A DNA stretch of 64,000 nt from CBCYMI01 sp965183855 (GCA_965183855.1 CBCYMI010000031.1:1-64000), one strand, 5' to 3'. Shown: positions 20,569-30,680, counted from the stretch's first letter. Notes: a model not told the origin generated them from the sequence alone. Program-made: numbers and translations.

Positions 20569-22809
20569 ATGTTAAAAGATAAAACAAAAATTATTGAAGA
20601 ACCTCTTGATCAGGCATTATCCGAGCGTTATTTATCTTATGCACTCTCTACGATTACACAACGAGCTTTGCCAGATGTAAGAGATGGTCTTAAACCCGTT
20701 CATAGAAGAATTCTTTATGCGATGTTACAATTAAAACTGGATCCAAAATCTGGTTATAAAAAATGCGCAAGAGTTGTTGGAGAAACAATCGGTCGATTTC
20801 ATCCTCATGGTGAACAATCAATTTATGATGCATTGGTAAGATTAGCCCAAGAATTTGCACATCGATATCCATTAATAGATGGACAAGGTAATTTCGGTAA
20901 TATAGATGGTGATAGCGCAGCTGCAATGCGTTATACAGAAGCAAGACTAACAGAGTTTGCCAAAGAATTATTAAGGGATATTGATCAAGATACGGTTGAT
21001 TTTCGTGAAACCTATGATGGGGAAGATTCAGAACCTATTATTTTTCCAGCTGCGTTTCCAAATCTATTAGCAAATGGTACAAATGGAATAGCCGTTGGCA
21101 TGGCAACCAATATTCCACCACATAATATCTCAGAAATTTGTGATGCTGCTTGTTATTTAATTGATCATCCAAATGCAGACACACAAGCAATATTACAGTT
21201 TGTAAAAGGACCTGATTTTCCAACAGCGGGTATTTTATGCCATGAAGCTGATCGATTTCATGAAGCCTATAAAACAGGAAGAGGTCGTTTTTTACTCAGA
21301 GCAAGATGGGAGATAGAAAAAGGAGATAGGAATAGCTGGCAGATTATTATTACAGAAATTCCATATCAGGTTCAAAAAGCAAAACTAATAGAAAAAATTG
21401 CAGAATTAATGGAACAAAAAAAACTTCCACTACTTGCAAATATCAGCGATGAATCTGCCGAAGATGTCAGGCTTGTGCTAGAACCAAAATCTAGAAATTT
21501 AGATCCTGAAATATTAATGGAATTACTGTTTAAACTCACCGATCTTGAAACACGTATTTCATTGAATATGAATGTTCTCGATAAAAATAGAACGCCAGGT
21601 GTGATGGGAATTGTTCAGGTCTTAAAAGCTTTTTTGGATCATAGAAGAGATGTTTTACAGAGAAAAACCAAACATCGTATTGATAAAATAGAGCACAGGC
21701 TGGAAATCCTTGAAGGGTATTTAAGTGTTTATTTGAATCTCGATGAAGTTATTGCGCTTATCAGAGAAGCTGAAAAACCCAAACAGGCATTAATTGAAAG
21801 ATTCGACCTGACAGAAATACAGGTTGAAGCCATTTTAAATATGCGCCTTAGAGCTTTACATAAACTGGAAGAAATAGAACTTCAAAAAGAAAAAAAACAA
21901 TTAGATCAGGAATTATCAGATCTAAAAAATATTTTAATGTCAGAAAAAAAACAATGGAAAACAATCCAAAAAGAAATTGAAAGAACTAAAAAACAAATTT
22001 GTACTGAAAATCCATTCACAAAACGACAAACCAGCATTCAACCTTTTTCTTCTCAATCGATTTCTAATCTTGATGATTTAATGATTGCTAAAGAAGCTGC
22101 AACGGTTGTTTTGTCAGAAAAAGGGTGGATTCGTAGTTTAAAAGGACATGTAATCGAAATTAAAAAAATTCGATTTAAAGAAGAAGATTCTGCATATTTT
22201 ATTATTCAAGCAGAAACAACAGATAAAATCTTGATGATTACCACAGATGGTAAAATATATACATTACCAGTAGATAAATTACCAGGAGGAAGAGGGTATG
22301 GAGAACCTATCCGTGTGATTGTTGACATGGAAGATCATGCAGAACCTATCGGACTCTTTAAATATGAAAAAAATGGCATTTTATTATTTGTATCTTCTTC
22401 TGGAAATGGATTTATGGTCAGACAAGAAGATCTCATTGCCAGTAAAAAAATAGGAAAACAGGTCATGAAGTTAGCAGAAAATGAAACAATGATCCTTGCA
22501 CGACCAATAAAAGGAGATTTAATTGCCTGTGTTTCTTCAATTCGTAAACTTTTAATCTTTTCTAAAGGAGAATTGCCTATCTTGTCTCGAGGAAAAGGCG
22601 TAAAATTACAAAAATTAACCAAAGAGGCAAGCTTACAAGATGTGATAGGGTTTTCTTCAGAGGAAGGCTTAAGCTATATTGACACAGCAAATCGTAGGGT
22701 TTTGGTTAAAAACTGGAAAAATTATATGGGTAAACGTGCCCAGACAGGCATGAAACTTGAAAAAGGCGTTTTTCCAAAATCTGGCTATTTTATACCCAAG
22801 AAAAAATAA
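20569..22809 (+). CDS. parC: DNA topoisomerase IV subunit A
   Basis: This is the breakage-reunion subunit of topoisomerase IV, which separates daughter chromosomes. The N-terminal LPDVRDGLKPVHRRILYAM motif is canonical, the catalytic Tyr lies in AAAMRYTEARLTEF, and GDSAAAMR precedes it. The central coiled-coil region (about residues 430-480) and a C-terminal beta-pinwheel follow. The length of 746 and the era-recO-parC neighbourhood favour ParC over GyrA. The C-terminal domain lacks a clear GyrA box (QRRGGKG), supporting that. Confidence 0.93.
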   Translation: MLKDKTKIIEEPLDQALSERYLSYALSTITQRALPDVRDGLKPVHRRILYAMLQLKLDPKSGYKKCARVVGETIGRFHPHGEQSIYDALVRLAQEFAHRYPLIDGQGNFGNIDGDSAAAMRYTEARLTEFAKELLRDIDQDTVDFRETYDGEDSEPIIFPAAFPNLLANGTNGIAVGMATNIPPHNISEICDAACYLIDHPNADTQAILQFVKGPDFPTAGILCHEADRFHEAYKTGRGRFLLRARWEIEKGDRNSWQIIITEIPYQVQKAKLIEKIAELMEQKKLPLLANISDESAEDVRLVLEPKSRNLDPEILMELLFKLTDLETRISLNMNVLDKNRTPGVMGIVQVLKAFLDHRRDVLQRKTKHRIDKIEHRLEILEGYLSVYLNLDEVIALIREAEKPKQALIERFDLTEIQVEAILNMRLRALHKLEEIELQKEKKQLDQELSDLKNILMSEKKQWKTIQKEIERTKKQICTENPFTKRQTSIQPFSSQSISNLDDLMIAKEAATVVLSEKGWIRSLKGHVIEIKKIRFKEEDSAYFIIQAETTDKILMITTDGKIYTLPVDKLPGGRGYGEPIRVIVDMEDHAEPIGLFKYEKNGILLFVSSSGNGFMVRQEDLIASKKIGKQVMKLAENETMILARPIKGDLIACVSSIRKLLIFSKGELPILSRGKGVKLQKLTKEASLQDVIGFSSEEGLSYIDTANRRVLVKNWKNYMGKRAQTGMKLEKGVFPKSGYFIPKKK

Positions 22810-22822
22810 ATAAGGTGTGGTG

Positions 22823-23386
22823 ATGAATGGGTTTCTAACAGTTCTTGCTATAATAGGCATTTTAATTTTAATTGCTATTTTTCTATATAACCAATTGGTT
22901 TCTTTTCGGCAAACCTGTCAACGTTCCTGGTCTGATATTACAGTTCAATTAAAGCAAAGACTAAATCTTATTCCAAATCTGATAGAAACCGTTAAAGGAT
23001 ATACCAAGCATGAAAACAAGACCTTAAATGCAGTGGTTAAAGCCCGAGAAAAAAGTGTTGATGCTAAAAACCTCCAGGATCAGATGAATGCAGATCATTT
23101 GTTAATGAGCAGTTTGCGTCAATTATTTGCGCTTTCTGAATCTTATCCTGATTTAAAGGCAAGTCAGAATTTTATTGCATTACAAAAAGAACTTGCCAGC
23201 ATTGAAGATAAAATCTCAGCCTCCAGAAGGTTTTATAATGATGCTTGTGCACAATATAATACGGCATTAGAACAATTTCCATCGATCCTGGTTGCAAAAA
23301 CAATGGCATTTAAAAAAATGGAATATTATACAGTAGAGAATTCGGTTTTTGAAACCATGTCTGAGCCACAGAAAATAAACTTTTAA
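22823..23386 (+). CDS. LemA-family membrane protein
   Basis: A single N-terminal membrane helix (about residues 3-25) is followed by the LemA signature: NQLVSFRQTC, SWSDITVQLKQRLNLIPNLI, and ETVKGYTKHENKTLNAVVKA. LemA proteins are membrane-anchored helical bundles of unclear role. The usual TPM or DUF2207 partner is not seen downstream; instead there is a decayed segment on the other strand. ATG 22823 is preferred because TAAGG sits 7 bp upstream; two GTG codons (22817, 22820) lie too close to that site. It follows parC by 13 bp and could share its transcript. Confidence 0.88.
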   Translation: MNGFLTVLAIIGILILIAIFLYNQLVSFRQTCQRSWSDITVQLKQRLNLIPNLIETVKGYTKHENKTLNAVVKAREKSVDAKNLQDQMNADHLLMSSLRQLFALSESYPDLKASQNFIALQKELASIEDKISASRRFYNDACAQYNTALEQFPSILVAKTMAFKKMEYYTVENSVFETMSEPQKINF

Positions 23387-23452
23387 ATCAATATTATCAC
23401 TCAGATGATAAATGCTTTTGATAATGGAAAACATATATCCATCAAAACATAG

Positions 23453-23674
23453 TTAAATCAAATGCAGAAGCTGTTTTGTTAAATTAGGCAGAATAATCTT
23501 ATGGCTAATAATTTCAATTCCATAATTCTCAAATTTAAACCCTTTCAATAAATAAGCGATCAAAAACAAAGCAATTAAATTAAAAAGAATAAAATAAGGG
23601 TTTAAATGAATGCTTTTTAGATAAAATAAAACCTGAATATATAATAATAGAAGGTTTGAAATACAAAATAATAA
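23453..23674 (-). pseudogene. Possible remnant of a small membrane protein
   Basis: The minus-strand frame ending at TAA 23453-23455 is open for 73 codons but has no ATG or GTG start. The residues are strongly hydrophobic, with one helix-like segment (NPYFILFNLIALFLIAYLLK) and a polar tail, FENYGIEIISHKIILPNL. It looks like the C-terminus of a lost membrane protein. I do not recognise the family, and AT-rich DNA readily yields hydrophobic frames by chance. Confidence 0.3.
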
Positions 23675-23755
23675 TTATCGTTTAGAAGAAAATTACTTTA
23701 AAAAAAAATCGTATCATTTTTAATTTTTCAAATAAAATCTTTCTTATTTTATCAA

Positions 23756-25582
23756 TTAACGTACACCATAATACCAATAAGAAATTGCAATAAAGCTAAT
23801 CCATATAATGAGCGCTAATGGCATGCCTATTTTAATAAAATCAGAGAATTTATAATGCCCAGGACTCATCACCAATAAATTGGTTTGATAGGCAATTGGA
23901 GTAATAAAACAGGTATTCGCACCAAAGAGAACAATTAAGGCAAATAAACCAGGATCGGCATTAATCAGCCTTGCTGTACTAATTGCAATAGGTGTAAATA
24001 AAAGGGCAGTTGCACTATTGGATAATAAATTGGTCATGAGCATAACTAAAAAATAAAGCGCTGCAATAACAGCAAGAGTTCCATAAGGCATAAAAAAATC
24101 AATCACAGTTTTTGCGATCAATTCCGCTCCTCCTGAATGCTCAAGCGAAATTCCCATTGCAAACGCAGCACCAACAAGAAAATAAATACGACTATCAAAA
24201 GCACGAATAGCTTGGCGCAATTTTAAACACCCCGTTGCAATCATTAATGAGGCGCCACAAAGTGTTGAAATAACAATTGGTACAATGCCAAATGCACCCA
24301 GTGCAATTGTGACTAAAAAAATCAAACTTGCCATACGAGCTTTTGATAAATTAGGCAGATAAGTTTTTGCCCATTCTAGCAAGATTAAATCTCTTTCTAA
24401 TCTTAATGCCTTGAATTTTGTATTAGGTCCTAATAATAACAGAATATCTCCAGCTTCTAGACGAATTGCGCCTAAATGAGATCTAATCATTCTGCTTCTT
24501 CTTTGTACGCCAAGTGTTAACAAACCATAGGATTCTTGAAAATTAACACCTCCTATTGACCGTCCAATCAAACGAGAACCTGGCGCAATGACAGCCTCTG
24601 TAAGCATTAATTGACGGCCAATTATTGTTTCAGCTTCTTTTTCATTTACCAGACTTTTAAAATATTCAGGATGTGCAGAAAGCAATTCTGTCAAACGATT
24701 TCTGGTTGCAGCTAAAATCAGAATATCTTGTGCTTGTATTGCTGTATCAAAAGGAGGTAAAATGGTTTGATCCCCTCTTATAATCATACGAATGGTTAAA
24801 TTTTCTAATTGTGAATACATCCCTGCAATGGGTTGAGCTCCTATTAAAGGATTTTCATGACCAATATCCAGTTGAGCGATATATTGCTTACCACTGATTT
24901 TAAGGCTTTTATTTAATTCTTTCCGATCTGGTAGTAAAAAAGAATTTGTCATAACAAGATAAAGAATACCAATTGCTGAAAGCATTAAGCCAGGTATGGT
25001 TGGGCTAAAAAAACTTAAGTTTACCTGTTCAAATCGTAATAATGATTCTGCAACTAATAGATTAGTTGAAGACCCAATCAAAGTTGTCATGCCTGCAAAA
25101 ATACAGATATAGCTTAAAGGAATCATAACTCTTGAGGTTGACTGATTCATCTGTCCTGCTATAGCAGAAACAATTGGAATAAACATGATCACAACGGGTG
25201 TATTATTAATAAAGGCAGAAATTATAAAAACAAACAGAAAGACACCAATAATTGTCAGATATGGTTTTTTATTATAAGAAGATAATAAAAACTGGGTGGG
25301 TTTTTGAAGCGCTCCTGTCTGAAAAATACTGTGTCCAATAACCAATAAGGACATGATTGTAATGAGAGCTGGATTAGAAAAACCAGAGAGTAAGTCACTT
25401 GAGGTTAAAGGAGGTGTATGTGTTATATCTGGGGCATAATAAAATAGAGCCAAAAGAGTAATTACCGTTGCAATAGAAGTTAATTCTATGGAAATAATCT
25501 CTGAACTGTATAAAATAATTGCAAGCAGAATAATAAAAAAGCTTCCATATAATTGCAGATTTAAAGAGGTTAATAATTCCAT
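23756..25582 (-). CDS. SLC13-family (DASS/CitT-like) permease with RCK-C domains
   Basis: A polytopic membrane transporter of about 608 residues. Two hydrophobic halves carry the divalent-anion:sodium symporter pattern, including FINNTPVVIMFIPIVSAIA in the first half and the matching LLSNSATALLFTPIAIS in the second. Between them lie two TrkA-C (RCK-C) regulatory domains, the segment around IGRQLMLTEAVIAPGSRLIG being one. Substrates of relatives include dicarboxylates, sulfate and other anions; I cannot assign one here. ATG 25582 with AAAAGG upstream is preferred to the GTG at 25618. It is divergent from the flavin reductase gene. Confidence 0.88.
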   Translation of the reverse strand: MELLTSLNLQLYGSFFIILLAIILYSSEIISIELTSIATVITLLALFYYAPDITHTPPLTSSDLLSGFSNPALITIMSLLVIGHSIFQTGALQKPTQFLLSSYNKKPYLTIIGVFLFVFIISAFINNTPVVIMFIPIVSAIAGQMNQSTSRVMIPLSYICIFAGMTTLIGSSTNLLVAESLLRFEQVNLSFFSPTIPGLMLSAIGILYLVMTNSFLLPDRKELNKSLKISGKQYIAQLDIGHENPLIGAQPIAGMYSQLENLTIRMIIRGDQTILPPFDTAIQAQDILILAATRNRLTELLSAHPEYFKSLVNEKEAETIIGRQLMLTEAVIAPGSRLIGRSIGGVNFQESYGLLTLGVQRRSRMIRSHLGAIRLEAGDILLLLGPNTKFKALRLERDLILLEWAKTYLPNLSKARMASLIFLVTIALGAFGIVPIVISTLCGASLMIATGCLKLRQAIRAFDSRIYFLVGAAFAMGISLEHSGGAELIAKTVIDFFMPYGTLAVIAALYFLVMLMTNLLSNSATALLFTPIAISTARLINADPGLFALIVLFGANTCFITPIAYQTNLLVMSPGHYKFSDFIKIGMPLALIIWISFIAISYWYYGVR

Positions 25583-25779
25583 AAAATTGCCTTTTATCTT
25601 ATTTGTGTTCAAGATCACAAATTACTATGATAATGTAATATATGAAAACATCAAAACTTTTTAAAGCGTTTGAACACAATCAAATGCTTGTTTATATAAC
25701 TATACGCCACTTTAAAAGGGTAAAATAAGTTTGATAAATCATATATTCAAACTTTAATATGCAATAAACCAGGTTAAAT

Positions 25780-26271
25780 ATGGATGATCATCAATCAATC
25801 GATTTAAGAAAAGCATTTTCACATTATGCAACAGGTGTTACCATTATGACATCAGGTGTTTCAGCATTATTTCCAGAACCGTTAGGCATTACAGTTAATT
25901 CTTTTACGTCTGTTTCTCTCAAACCTCCTTTAGTTCTTTGGGCAATCGATAAAAAATCATCGCGGTATCATTGTTTTCAACAAAGTTCTTTATTTGGGAT
26001 AAGTGTTTTAAGCAAAGAACAAAAACATATTGCAGAATATTTTACTAAAAATGCTGAAATAACAGGAATTAATCATCATGACTGGCAGAAAACAGAAAAG
26101 GGAATATATTTCTTAAAAGATTCTCTTTCCTGTTTTGAATGTAAGATTATAAATAGAATACATGCTGGAGACCATACAATTTTAATTGGAGAAGTTATAT
26201 TTTATATGTATAATCCTACCCGTAAAACGGCGTTAACCTATTATAATAGTGGATATAATTCAATAAAATAA
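25780..26271 (+). CDS. Flavin reductase-like FMN-binding protein
   Basis: The 163-residue protein is a split-barrel flavin reductase domain protein. The hallmarks are LRKAFSHYATGVTIMTS at the N-terminus, the GITVNSFTSVSLKPPLVLW stretch that binds flavin, FGISVLSKEQ, and a GDHTILIGEV motif near the end. Such enzymes use NAD(P)H to reduce FMN or FAD, often feeding a partner monooxygenase. No oxygenase is adjacent, so the partner is unknown. It has its own AT-rich promoter region. Confidence 0.9.
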   Translation: MDDHQSIDLRKAFSHYATGVTIMTSGVSALFPEPLGITVNSFTSVSLKPPLVLWAIDKKSSRYHCFQQSSLFGISVLSKEQKHIAEYFTKNAEITGINHHDWQKTEKGIYFLKDSLSCFECKIINRIHAGDHTILIGEVIFYMYNPTRKTALTYYNSGYNSIK

Positions 26272-26414
26272 GTCTAATAAATAAAGTGCTTCCTGACAGA
26301 ATACAACCCTATATTTGATTTTTGAAATAAACTTATAACCTGTTGGATTTATTCTTTTTTATGGATTAAATCTATTTTAAAAATAAACACAAACAGAATT
26401 TGTACGGATTAAAA

Positions 26415-26867
26415 ATGGAATACTGGTTTTATCATTTAAATGCACATCGGATAGAAGATCACATTCCTAAAATTCTTGATAAAATTATCCAGAATAACTG
26501 GAAGGCGTTACTATATATGAAAGATTTTGATCGTTTGACAAAACTCGATCATTTATTATGGGTATATAAAGATGATGCTTTTTTGCCACATGGAACAGAG
26601 CAATCTGTTGAGTGTGAATATCACCCTGTTTTATTAACAACAAAATTAGAAAATAAAAATAATGCTGATGTACTCTTAATGATAGAAACAGGCAGACTTG
26701 ATCAAATTAACGATAATTTCAAACGCGTTATTTTTCTATTTCATTCCAAAGATGAAACTGTTTTAAACTGGGCAAGACAATTATGGTTAGAAACCAAAGA
26801 AAAGCAATTAACTCCTATCTATTGGAAAGAAGATAATACAGGAAGATGGAAAAAAATAAAAAGTTAA
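26415..26867 (+). CDS. holC: DNA polymerase III chi subunit
   Basis: The 150-residue protein begins MEYWFYHL and continues with LLDKII-type helices, WKALLYMKDFDRLTKLDHLL, then a loop ending FLPHGT. This is the alphaproteobacterial HolC pattern. Chi joins the clamp loader to SSB during replication. A TTG 15 bp upstream extends the frame, but ATG 26415 with a nearby GGA fits the family start. The usual neighbour pepA is not in the window. Confidence 0.87.
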   Translation: MEYWFYHLNAHRIEDHIPKILDKIIQNNWKALLYMKDFDRLTKLDHLLWVYKDDAFLPHGTEQSVECEYHPVLLTTKLENKNNADVLLMIETGRLDQINDNFKRVIFLFHSKDETVLNWARQLWLETKEKQLTPIYWKEDNTGRWKKIKS

Positions 26868-27136
26868 AAATATATTTAAGCGGTTTGGTTTAAACAATGA
26901 TTTTAAAGATTAAATAAAAGAAATAATTTATAATTTAAATAGAATCTGTAGATAATATAATCCAGTTTAATCAATCCTTGCCTTATTTTTTAAATAATGA
27001 AAATATTTTTATTTTAAACTCTATACAGAATAGATTAAACCATGCAATATTAACAAATGGAAAAGATGAAGCAAAAGAATAAATGAAATAAAGTTATAAT
27101 CTTAAATTACAAAATAAAAAACAAAATAATATATTG
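26868..27136. other. AT-rich spacer before the minisatellite
   Basis: About 270 bp with no ORF over a few dozen codons and no recognisable RNA. It leads directly into the 9-bp tandem repeat. Confidence 0.5.
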
Positions 27137-27388
27137 ACTATATTTACTATATTTACTATATTTACTATATTTACTATATTTACTATATTTACTATATTTA
27201 CTATATTTACTATATTTACTATATTTACTATATTTACTATATTTACTATATTTACTATATTTACTATATTTACTATATTTACTATATTTACTATATTTAC
27301 TATATTTACTATATTTACTATATTTACTATATTTACTATATTTACTATATTTACTATATTTACTATATTTACTATATTTACTATATTT
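27137..27388 (+). repeat. 28 perfect copies of a 9-bp repeat (ACTATATTT)
   Basis: ACTATATTT is repeated 28 times without a single mismatch over 252 bp. The plus-strand frame from TTG 27134 reads (Thr-Ile-Phe) 28 times and then ends in unrelated sequence. It has no ribosome site or coding signature and is not called a gene. A perfect array of this length is expected to vary in copy number between strains. It lies about 120 bp upstream of the PDZ-protein gene. Confidence 0.97.
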
Positions 27389-27510
27389 GTTAGTATTTAC
27401 AATAGAAGTTTCATTAAATGCTTTGGAAAATAAATCTAGTAAGTACAGATATATGGAGCGTATGCAGTATCAAGCTTTGATAGGATAAGGAGCTTATTTA
27501 GGAATAAATC

Positions 27511-27945
27511 ATGAAATTTAATCTTCAATCACGTTTTTATTTAATTCTTTCAATGATTTTTATATTCATACTCTCCTCAGTTATGATGGTTTCTGCAGAA
27601 ACCTATAAAAAAGAAAAATATCTATATACATTCAAAAACAATCATATTGAGCAGTTAATTGAACTAAATTTAGCTCAAAATACAAAAGGCATTTTAATCT
27701 CACAGATTAAAAACCTGTCTGAAACAGGATTAAAAATAGGAGACGTTATTTATTCTGTTAATCATAAAAAAGTTAGAAATGTAAATGAATTTATTCAGGA
27801 TATTAGCTCATTATCTAAAAATACAAAGCCTGTTTTTGGAATTAATAGAGGTAAAAATAAAGTTAAACTGCAAATTCCAATCAATCAATTAGCGATTTTT
27901 AAACAAACACCAATTTCTCCAAAAACGCCCGAATATAAAGATTAA
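27511..27945 (+). CDS. Small exported PDZ-domain protein
   Basis: The 144-residue protein has an N-terminal signal peptide or anchor (hydrophobic about residues 10-27, then VSAET). A single PDZ-like fold follows: GILISQIKNLSETGLKIGD, then VIYSVNHKKVRNVNEFIQDI. This matches the PDZ of trypsin-like periplasmic proteases, but no protease domain is attached. It may be a periplasmic adaptor or a fragment of an HtrA-like protein. An AAGGAG site lies about 20 bp upstream, with GGAA nearer. The minisatellite is in its upstream region. Confidence 0.65.
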   Translation: MKFNLQSRFYLILSMIFIFILSSVMMVSAETYKKEKYLYTFKNNHIEQLIELNLAQNTKGILISQIKNLSETGLKIGDVIYSVNHKKVRNVNEFIQDISSLSKNTKPVFGINRGKNKVKLQIPINQLAIFKQTPISPKTPEYKD

Positions 27946-28349
27946 GGAAAAAATAACGTTAAATTTCAATTTCCAGTAATTTAAATCATTTTCAAACAAA
28001 CACTAATTCCTTTTGGTTGTTGATAAAAATAAACGAAAATAAAACACGTATTTATTGATTGTTATGTTTTCTATCCGCATTTGTTTTTTTCCAGCGATAA
28101 AAATAACTTTCACTAAACTTTCTAGCTAATTTCAATCATTTGAAAGCAGTTCCAGATAATAAAAATTTCTAGTATGAAATGCCAAGTGTTTTACATGATC
28201 TAAAAGCCGAATTAAAGATTTAATAAAGATTTTTCTTAACCCTTTAAAGAAAATATATTTCATCTACCCATTCCGAGAAGGGGTGGAATTTAAGCAAAGT
28301 AATATAATGATAGGCTGATAAAATAGTTATTATGGCTATAATAGCACAT
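27946..28349. other. Spacer with no gene seen
   Basis: About 400 bp of AT-rich sequence with stops in all frames. A CATTCCGAGAAGGGGTGGAAT stretch near 28269 has weak pairing (ATTCC/GGAAT) with a G-rich loop. I do not see a promoter or an IS end that can be proven, though the segment next to 28350 may be the left end of the IS relic. Confidence 0.45.
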
Positions 28350-28708
28350 TATACGGTCAAATTGAGGGGTATAAATCGCAAGACATTAGTCTTTTTTTTA
28401 TAATGATTTTACGAAAAGAATTGCCGTTCAAAGAGAGCAGAAATCTCATAAAATTGGGGGAGGTGAGATTGAAATTGCTGAGAGATGTTTGGTAGTATTT
28501 GTAAAGCTCGGCATAGAAAAAATATGACAGGTAAAATGACCGTTTTTGAGTTGCCAAAAGGCAGGTATAGGAGGATAAAAGATAATCCATGAAATATACT
28601 TCCGATCAGACATTCATATGCCTTATTATTGAACACAAGGAGGATCCAGATGTTTATACGGTGTGTTGGCGTAGATATTATGCACTGAATGGAAGCGATG
28701 TTCACTAG
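28350..28708 (+). pseudogene. Degraded IS1595-family (ISXO2-like) transposase, copy 1
   Basis: Frame-broken transposase sequence. One frame near 28470 gives GEIEI and FG, matching the family's GEIEIDE-x-FGG box. Another gives KMTVFELPKG (family: VFGLLKRGG). From 28601 a 35-codon stretch reads LIIEHKEDPDVYTVCWRRYY, then ALNGSDVH and a stop, matching the family's TLMPII...D..VYTDCWRGYNALDVSEFHH. Several indels and stops destroy it. A second decayed copy lies at 47530-47880 in the same orientation. No terminal inverted repeats could be defined. Confidence 0.75.
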
Positions 28709-28719
28709 ATAATTTAGAT

Positions 28720-30597
28720 TTATGATTTTATCTCATTCAGTTTTTTTTCATAATCTTCTGTTTTTAATAGCCATAGAGTTTCTAGCTCATTGATTGCATA
28801 GCTTAATTCTTTGCGTTTTTGAGAAAGTATTTTAAGATGTTCGGTTTGTTGAAAAATTTCAGGGTTGGATAAATCCTGATCAATTGAGGCACGTTCTTTT
28901 TGTAGTGTTTCCAGCTGAGTTTCAATTTTAGATATTTTTTTTCTAAAATCAGAAGTTTGTGCACGTTTTTGAGCTCTGATTTGTCTTTGCTTGCTTTTTG
29001 AAACGGAATTATTTTGTTGGTTTTTAACGGTTTCTTTTTTTAAAATTTCAGCTTGATAGGTCTCAAGAGTGTTTTGATAGGAAGAAACAGAGCCATTTTC
29101 TACCAGCCATAATTGATCAACTGTCATATTGAGTAAATATTCATCATGACTGATTAAAATAAGACTGCCAGAATAGGCATTTAGACAATGGATTAATTCT
29201 GCTCTTGAATCCATATCAAGATGATTGGTCGGTTCATCGAGTATAAGAATATGTTTCCCTGAAAATGCGGTTAGATTTAGCATTAAACGTGTTTTTTCTC
29301 CCCCTGATAAATATTTGATTTGAGTGTCAGAAAGCATTTTATCAAACCCAAAATGAGCAAGTGAGGCTCGTTTTTGTGCTTCTGATGAATCTGGCATAAG
29401 TCTTTTAATATAATCATATGCAGTTTGTGTTTGATGTAAAGATTCTATTTGCGTTTGTGTAAAAAATCCTATTTGTATCTTTTTATGAAAATAAATCTTA
29501 CCTGATATAGGGCGTAATTTTTGACATAATAATTTTGCAAGGGTTGATTTGCCAGCTCCATTCCGTCCTAAAATACCAATTCGATCATCAGTATCAATTC
29601 TAAGATTAAGATCTGATAAAATTCGATTTTTGGAATCATAACCAATATCTATATCTTCAAGGCGAAAAAGGGGTGGAGAAAGGGCAGGTTTTGCTTCAGG
29701 AAATAAAAAGGGAGAAACGGGTTTTTCAATCAATGTTGAAACAATCTGCATTTTATTTAATCGTTTAATTCGACTTTGCGCCTGAGATGATTTGCTTGCT
29801 TTTGCCTTAAAGCGATTTATAAATGCTTCTAATTTTCTCTTTTCATTTTCTTGTTTTGTTTTTAATTTCATTTGTCTTTGCTGTTGTTCAGCAAGCTTTT
29901 GTTCAAATTCTGAATAATTTCCGTTATAGGTTTGAATTTTATGATCTTTGATATGTGCAATATGATTAATGCAACCATCGAGTAATGCACGATCATGTGA
30001 AATTAATAATAAGGCAATGTTTAGTTTTTTTAAATAATTTTTAAGCCATATTGAACCTTCAAGATCAAGATAGTTTCCTGGTTCATCAAGAATAAGAAAA
30101 TCAGGACGCGCAAACAAACAAGAGGCAAGATTTGCTCTCATTTGCCATCCTGATGAAAACTGTCTAAGTTTTAATTCTTGTTGATCTTTTAAAAACCCTA
30201 ACCCATTCAAAATTTGTCTGGCTCTACTTTCCGCGGTATGTGCTTGAATATCAGATAAACGGTTATGAATATTGCTAATTTCAAGTGGATCCTTAGAATG
30301 AGTTGCTTGTTTGAGTAAATCTCTTCTTTCAAGATCTGCATTCAAGACATATTCAAAAACAGACAAATCCTGATCTGCTATTTCCTGAGAGGTTACAGAT
30401 AATTTTATGTTTTTTCTAAGTTTTATTTCTCCAGACTCAGGTGCGATTTCCTGTTTAATTAATCTAATTAAGGTTGATTTTCCAACACCATTTCTTCCCG
30501 TAAGACCTAATTTTTGTTTTTCAAAAATAGACAAATTGACTTTATCAAACAGTGTTTTTCCTTCAATTCGATACGTTAATTGGTTAATCTGTAGCAT
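28720..30597 (-). CDS. ABC-F family ATPase (Uup/EttA-like)
   Basis: This soluble 625-residue protein has two ABC domains and no membrane helices. Domain 1 has GRNGVGKSTLI, FSSGWQMRANLA and ILDEPGNYLD; domain 2 has GRNGAGKSTLA, LSGGEKTRLMLNL and ILDEPTNHLD. A lysine-rich linker sits between them, and a coiled-coil C-terminal tail (about residues 540-625) resembles the Uup DNA-binding tail. ABC-F proteins act on ribosomes or, for Uup, at branched DNA. The tail favours Uup-like. It is divergent from ndk with an 83-bp gap. Confidence 0.9.
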   Translation of the reverse strand: MLQINQLTYRIEGKTLFDKVNLSIFEKQKLGLTGRNGVGKSTLIRLIKQEIAPESGEIKLRKNIKLSVTSQEIADQDLSVFEYVLNADLERRDLLKQATHSKDPLEISNIHNRLSDIQAHTAESRARQILNGLGFLKDQQELKLRQFSSGWQMRANLASCLFARPDFLILDEPGNYLDLEGSIWLKNYLKKLNIALLLISHDRALLDGCINHIAHIKDHKIQTYNGNYSEFEQKLAEQQQRQMKLKTKQENEKRKLEAFINRFKAKASKSSQAQSRIKRLNKMQIVSTLIEKPVSPFLFPEAKPALSPPLFRLEDIDIGYDSKNRILSDLNLRIDTDDRIGILGRNGAGKSTLAKLLCQKLRPISGKIYFHKKIQIGFFTQTQIESLHQTQTAYDYIKRLMPDSSEAQKRASLAHFGFDKMLSDTQIKYLSGGEKTRLMLNLTAFSGKHILILDEPTNHLDMDSRAELIHCLNAYSGSLILISHDEYLLNMTVDQLWLVENGSVSSYQNTLETYQAEILKKETVKNQQNNSVSKSKQRQIRAQKRAQTSDFRKKISKIETQLETLQKERASIDQDLSNPEIFQQTEHLKILSQKRKELSYAINELETLWLLKTEDYEKKLNEIKS

Positions 30598-30680
30598 TCC
30601 ATCTTTCCAGATACTTGTTAATCCTGATGATCTTGTTTATATAGCAGTAAAATTAATTTTAAAGAGGAAAGCTTTTTATT

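Noticed and set aside
27134..27433. A 99-residue gene made of Thr-Ile-Phe repeats
   Set aside because: The frame exists only because the 9-bp unit is a multiple of three and lacks stops. No ribosome site, TTG start only, and an unrelated C-terminal stub.
28357..28705. Two minus-strand ORFs of 77 and 98 codons
   Set aside because: They lie antisense to the IS1595-like transposase relic, which explains the sequence better. They overlap each other in different frames.
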